A DNA stretch of 17,331 nt from contig JAFNXT010000232.1 of assembly GCA_017378975.1 (NCBI GenBank), positions 1-17,331 on the forward strand, written 5' to 3'. Positions 14,666 through 17,331 of this stretch are shown piece by piece. The stretch's first letter is position 1; every line of letters begins with the position of its first letter. Made by a program: the position numbers and the translations under genes. This DNA comes from Oscillospiraceae bacterium (GTDB lineage Bacteria > Bacillota > Clostridia > Oscillospirales > Oscillospiraceae). The notes below the pieces were generated by a model. It worked only from the letters and a program-made list of their open reading frames with translations, searched no databases and was not told the DNA's origin.

Positions 14666-15552
14666 TGATGGAAAGAAGTACGGGCCGCATCCTGCGGTCT
14701 CTCAGCGGATTCTATGACGTGCAGACCTCTCAGGGGCTGATCACCTGTCGGGCCCGGGGCATCCTGCGCCGGGGGGACAATGTGCCCCTGACCGGTGATA
14801 TGGTGGAGGTCTCCGTGGAGAAGGGCAAGGGCATGGTGGAGAAGATCCTGCCCCGGCAGAACTGGTTCGTCCGGCCTGCGGTGGCCAATGTGGACGCGCT
14901 GGTGATCTTCGCCGCCAACGTCAATCCCGTGACGGAGCCCTTCCTGATCGACCGGGTGGCGGCGATCGCCGGTGACCGGGGCGTGAAGGTGGTCATCTGC
15001 ATCAATAAATGCGATCTGGACCCGGCGGTGGACTTAGAGAAGATCTACCGGGAGGCCGGATACCCCGTGATCGTCACCAGCGCTGAGACCGGCGAGGGTG
15101 TGGAGGAGCTCCGGCAGTTGCTGGAGGGCAAGCTCACGGCCTTCACCGGAAATTCCGGCGTGGGCAAGAGCAGTATCCTCAACCGCCTGTGTCCGGAGCT
15201 GGCCCTCCCCACCGGAGAGGTGTCGGAGAAGCTGGGCCGTGGACGGCATACCACCCGTCATGTGGAGCTGTACCGGCTGGGGGATGACACCTATGTTGCC
15301 GATACCCCCGGGTTCTCCTCCTTCGATACGGATCAGATGGATCTGGTGGTGAAGGAGGATCTGCAGTACGCCTTCCCGGACTTCGCCCCCTATCTGGGCC
15401 GGTGCCAGTTCCATGACTGCTCCCACCGCAAGGAGCCCGGCTGTGCGGTCACCGCCGCCGTGGCGGAAGGGGAGATCTGCCCGTCCCGGTATGACAGCTA
15501 TCTGAAGCTGTACGAGAAGGTCAGCCAGATCAAGGCGTGGGAGATCAAATAG
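14665..15552 (+). CDS. rsgA: Ribosome small-subunit GTPase RsgA
   Basis: Circularly permuted GTPase aiding late 30S maturation. The 295-aa protein has an N-terminal OB fold (about 1-65). The GTPase motifs then follow in permuted order: G4 NKCD (114-117), G5 SAETG (139-143), G1 GNSGVGKSS (162-170) and G3 DTPG (213-216). The C-terminal zinc site is C247, C252, H254 and C260. ATGs at 14665 and 14668 are both possible, with GGAG at 14656-14659. I take the first, which overlaps the kinase stop by one base. The last gene of the run, it is followed by a strong terminator instead of the rpe and thiamine pyrophosphokinase genes found next in many relatives. Confidence 0.96.
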   Translation: MMERSTGRILRSLSGFYDVQTSQGLITCRARGILRRGDNVPLTGDMVEVSVEKGKGMVEKILPRQNWFVRPAVANVDALVIFAANVNPVTEPFLIDRVAAIAGDRGVKVVICINKCDLDPAVDLEKIYREAGYPVIVTSAETGEGVEELRQLLEGKLTAFTGNSGVGKSSILNRLCPELALPTGEVSEKLGRGRHTTRHVELYRLGDDTYVADTPGFSSFDTDQMDLVVKEDLQYAFPDFAPYLGRCQFHDCSHRKEPGCAVTAAVAEGEICPSRYDSYLKLYEKVSQIKAWEIK

Positions 15553-15560
15553 AGCCAGAG

Positions 15561-15591
15561 AAAAGAGGACCGAACGATCGGTCCTCTTTTT
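15561..15591 (+). terminator. Strong rho-independent terminator after rsgA
   Basis: A perfect 12-bp stem pairs AAAAGAGGACCG (15561-15572) with CGGTCCTCTTTT (15579-15590), with loop AACGAT, ending in a run of five T (15587-15591). It begins 8 bases after the rsgA stop and closes the housekeeping run. Confidence 0.93.
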
Positions 15592-15634
15592 GTGCGTATT
15601 ATATATGATCTCATTGATCGATGTTGATCAATTG

Positions 15635-15663
15635 TTGACAGTTGCACAAAATTATGTAAAAAT
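15635..15663 (+). promoter_or_regulatory. Candidate promoter of the DNRLRE-protein gene
   Basis: A perfect -35 TTGACA (15635-15640) is followed at 17 bases by AAAAAT (15658-15663), preceded by an extended-minus-10 type TG at 15655-15656. The -10 is only a 4/6 match. A second TTGACA at 15668-15673 has no good -10. The surrounding stretch holds repeated TGATC/GATCGATG-like words (15606-15631), a possible operator. Transcription from here would give a leader of about 210 bases. Confidence 0.4.
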
Positions 15664-15762
15664 TGTATTGACAGAGAACATAATGAGATAACGCAGTCGC
15701 ACCATGCGAATGAGTATGTTCTATGACGCGATGCGCAAGATATTTATGGATTTGGCTGGATG

Positions 15763-15853
15763 ATCGGAGGTGGGGCCGATGTGCCGTGGATGATGCATTG
15801 ACGCAGTGCTGAGATCACGACCGTATATGGACAAGAGATGCGTCATCTTGTCC
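15763..15853 (+). promoter_or_regulatory. Structured leader upstream of the DNRLRE-protein gene
   Basis: The 289 bases between the rsgA terminator and the next start codon hold no convincing gene but several inverted repeats. These are ATCGG (15763-15767) / CCGAT (15776-15780), CGTG (15785-15788) / CACG (15816-15819) enclosing GCATT (15795-15799) / AGTGC (15805-15809), and GGACAAGA (15829-15836) / TCTTGTCC (15846-15853). The last stem ends 11 bases before the ribosome site and has no T-run, so it is not a terminator. It matches no riboswitch class I can recognise. A cis-acting RNA is possible but unproven. Confidence 0.4.
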
Positions 15854-15880
15854 TCCGCTATTTTAAGGGAGGGAATGGAA

Positions 15881-17331
15881 TTGAAACGCATAAAATCTAT
15901 TTGTTCAGTTTTGATGGTCATCGTCATGATGCTGTCTTTATTTCCGGGAGATGTGTATGCTACGAACGAAGCAACAGACTGCGTATTGGACGATGAAAAA
16001 CTGTCTGTGACCGAATCTGAGGTCCTATCTGAGTTTGAGTCCGGTAATGGACCAACGGTCCTGTACGAAGATGTCTCTCGCCGAGGACGATACGAAAAGC
16101 ATTTCGTACTGTCTGACGGTTCGTATCAGGCCGTAGTATATACTGAACCCATCCATTATGCCACTGCATCAGGGTGGGAAGAGGTCGACAATACGCTTTC
16201 TCTTCAGGATGACCTTGATGGCGGTAAACGATATGTCACTGTGGACGGCCTTGCGGATGTGAGTTTCGCCAGCTCTGCTAATGATCGTTTGGTGACTGTG
16301 AAACACGATGGATATGAACTCTCGTGGAACGTTCGTGCCGTGACTTCCGGAAAGCTGACCTCCGAAATCGCAACAGCCGAGCTGATTTCTCTGGACCGAC
16401 TTGACGATGAAGACAAATCAGCTTATCTTGCGGAACGTTCTTCCTCTGCGATCCGGTATCGGGATGCCTTGGGGAAAGGGGCGGATCTGGAGTATGTCGT
16501 TTTGCCCAGTCGTGTGAAGGAGAATATCATTTTAAATAGCCAACAGGATATCGCCTCGTATGTGATCACGGTATATGTGGATGGCCTGTCCGCACGTCTG
16601 CTTAAGGACCGCAGAGTGGAATTCGTGGATCAAGATGGTGATGTCATCTTTATGATGACCTCTCCGTATATGTATGACAGTGCGGGGGAGTTGAGCGAGA
16701 ACATCTCGGTAGAGCTTAGTTCTTCTGGACGCGGTGTGTACGTCATTCGTATGACACCAGATGTCACCTGGCTTAATGACGCTTCACGTGTGTATCCGAT
16801 CACAATCGATCCTCAGGTCACCACGTCTACGGCACAGACGAACATCGTCGATAACTATGTGCTGGAGGGTGCAGGGAACCAAAATGGGAACTTGGATCGG
16901 GTGTATATCGGGAGAAAATCCGGTACGAGGGCCAGAGCGTATATCAAATTTACCAATATGCCCACGCTTCCCACGGGTGCAACGGTCACAGCCGCATCGA
17001 TGACGACGCACATCGTGGCAAATACATCTACGGGTAATACAGCGGATGCCTATATGGTCATGGGCGGGGACTGGTCTGCCAGTACGATCACTTGGGCCAA
17101 TATGCCTTCTGCCTATGGAACACTTGCTACCAGTATCAGTCACAATTCTTTGACCAGATATACTTTTTCATGTACATACGCAGTTCAGACATGGTATTCC
17201 GGCAGTTCCGTTGGGCAAAACAAAAACTATGGCATCATGCTCCGGTATCATGACGAGTCCATCGCAGACTATAACGCGGTGTATTCTGCCGACCATACGA
17301 CAGCGAGTCAGCGGCCGTCCATCGTCATCAC
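15881..17331 (+). CDS. Secreted DNRLRE-domain protein, N-terminal part (WapA/RHS-like)
   Basis: The frame stays open from the start to the right edge: 483 codons without a stop, so the gene is 3'-truncated by the window. Residues 1-27 form a signal peptide (basic KRIK start, hydrophobic core, cleavage likely after VYA). Residues 28-310 are a beta-rich region ending in YPITIDPQV, a typical junction before the next domain. Residues about 318-483 match a DNRLRE domain (DNYVLEG..., ARAYIKF, LPTGATVTAASM, WSASTITWANMPS), found in cell-wall-associated RHS proteins such as WapA. The TTG at 15881 follows GGAGG (15868-15872) by 8 bases. The in-frame ATG at 15875 is only 2 bases from it, and one at 15827 lacks a site. 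Lower GC and different codon use suggest transfer. The C-terminal function is unseen. Confidence 0.8.
   Translation, partial: MKRIKSICSVLMVIVMMLSLFPGDVYATNEATDCVLDDEKLSVTESEVLSEFESGNGPTVLYEDVSRRGRYEKHFVLSDGSYQAVVYTEPIHYATASGWEEVDNTLSLQDDLDGGKRYVTVDGLADVSFASSANDRLVTVKHDGYELSWNVRAVTSGKLTSEIATAELISLDRLDDEDKSAYLAERSSSAIRYRDALGKGADLEYVVLPSRVKENIILNSQQDIASYVITVYVDGLSARLLKDRRVEFVDQDGDVIFMMTSPYMYDSAGELSENISVELSSSGRGVYVIRMTPDVTWLNDASRVYPITIDPQVTTSTAQTNIVDNYVLEGAGNQNGNLDRVYIGRKSGTRARAYIKFTNMPTLPTGATVTAASMTTHIVANTSTGNTADAYMVMGGDWSASTITWANMPSAYGTLATSISHNSLTRYTFSCTYAVQTWYSGSSVGQNKNYGIMLRYHDESIADYNAVYSADHTTASQRPSIVI

Noticed and set aside
15721..15927. Small minus-strand open frame across the leader and signal-peptide region
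   Set aside because: No similarity to known small proteins and no convincing start signal. The leader is better explained by inverted repeats.
16761..17003. Small + strand open frame inside the last gene
   Set aside because: It is out of frame with the 483-codon DNRLRE reading frame and has no ribosome site or recognisable product.

Overview
The window is a densely packed, GC-rich (roughly 60% by eye) bacterial chromosome segment in which every recognised gene lies on the + strand. Gene content and order (cdaA-cdaR, yicC-remA-gmk-rpoZ-priA-def-fmt-rsmB-rlmN-prpC-prkC-rsgA) are the classic Firmicutes core cluster. RemA, the paired PASTA kinase and PP2C phosphatase, and CdaA/CdaR point to a low-G+C-lineage Gram-positive. 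The high GC, GTG starts and protein style suggest a gut clostridium of the Oscillospirales (Oscillospiraceae-like). The taxonomy is inference.

Layout. (1) 1-870: the 3' part of a low-molecular-weight protein tyrosine phosphatase gene, overlapped by a cysteine-rich DUF2284 gene and closed by a rho-independent terminator. (2) 871-1007: a sigma-A-type promoter and a leader hairpin that reaches into the ribosome binding site of cdaA. (3) 1008-15552: fourteen co-directional genes, mostly overlapping or a few bases apart. In order they encode the diadenylate cyclase CdaA and its regulator CdaR, an RseC-like membrane Cys protein, the RNase YicC, RemA, guanylate kinase, RNA polymerase omega, PriA, peptide deformylase, methionyl-tRNA formyltransferase, the rRNA methyltransferases RsmB and RlmN, a PP2C phosphatase, a PASTA Ser/Thr kinase and the ribosome-assembly GTPase RsgA. 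Two intergenic repeats interrupt the run, between gmk and rpoZ and between def and fmt. A strong terminator at 15561-15591 ends it. (4) 15592-17331: an AT-richer region with a promoter candidate, a structured leader of about 200 bases, and the first 483 codons of a secreted DNRLRE-domain protein that runs off the window.

How it works together. The core cluster joins envelope signalling (c-di-AMP synthesis; PASTA kinase and phosphatase) to nucleotide supply, transcription, replication restart, initiator-Met formylation and removal, rRNA modification and 30S maturation. The last gene differs clearly in composition and codon use. It looks like the N-terminal delivery half of a large WapA/RHS-type surface protein, a family that often carries variable C-terminal toxins. 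The part that would decide this lies beyond the window.
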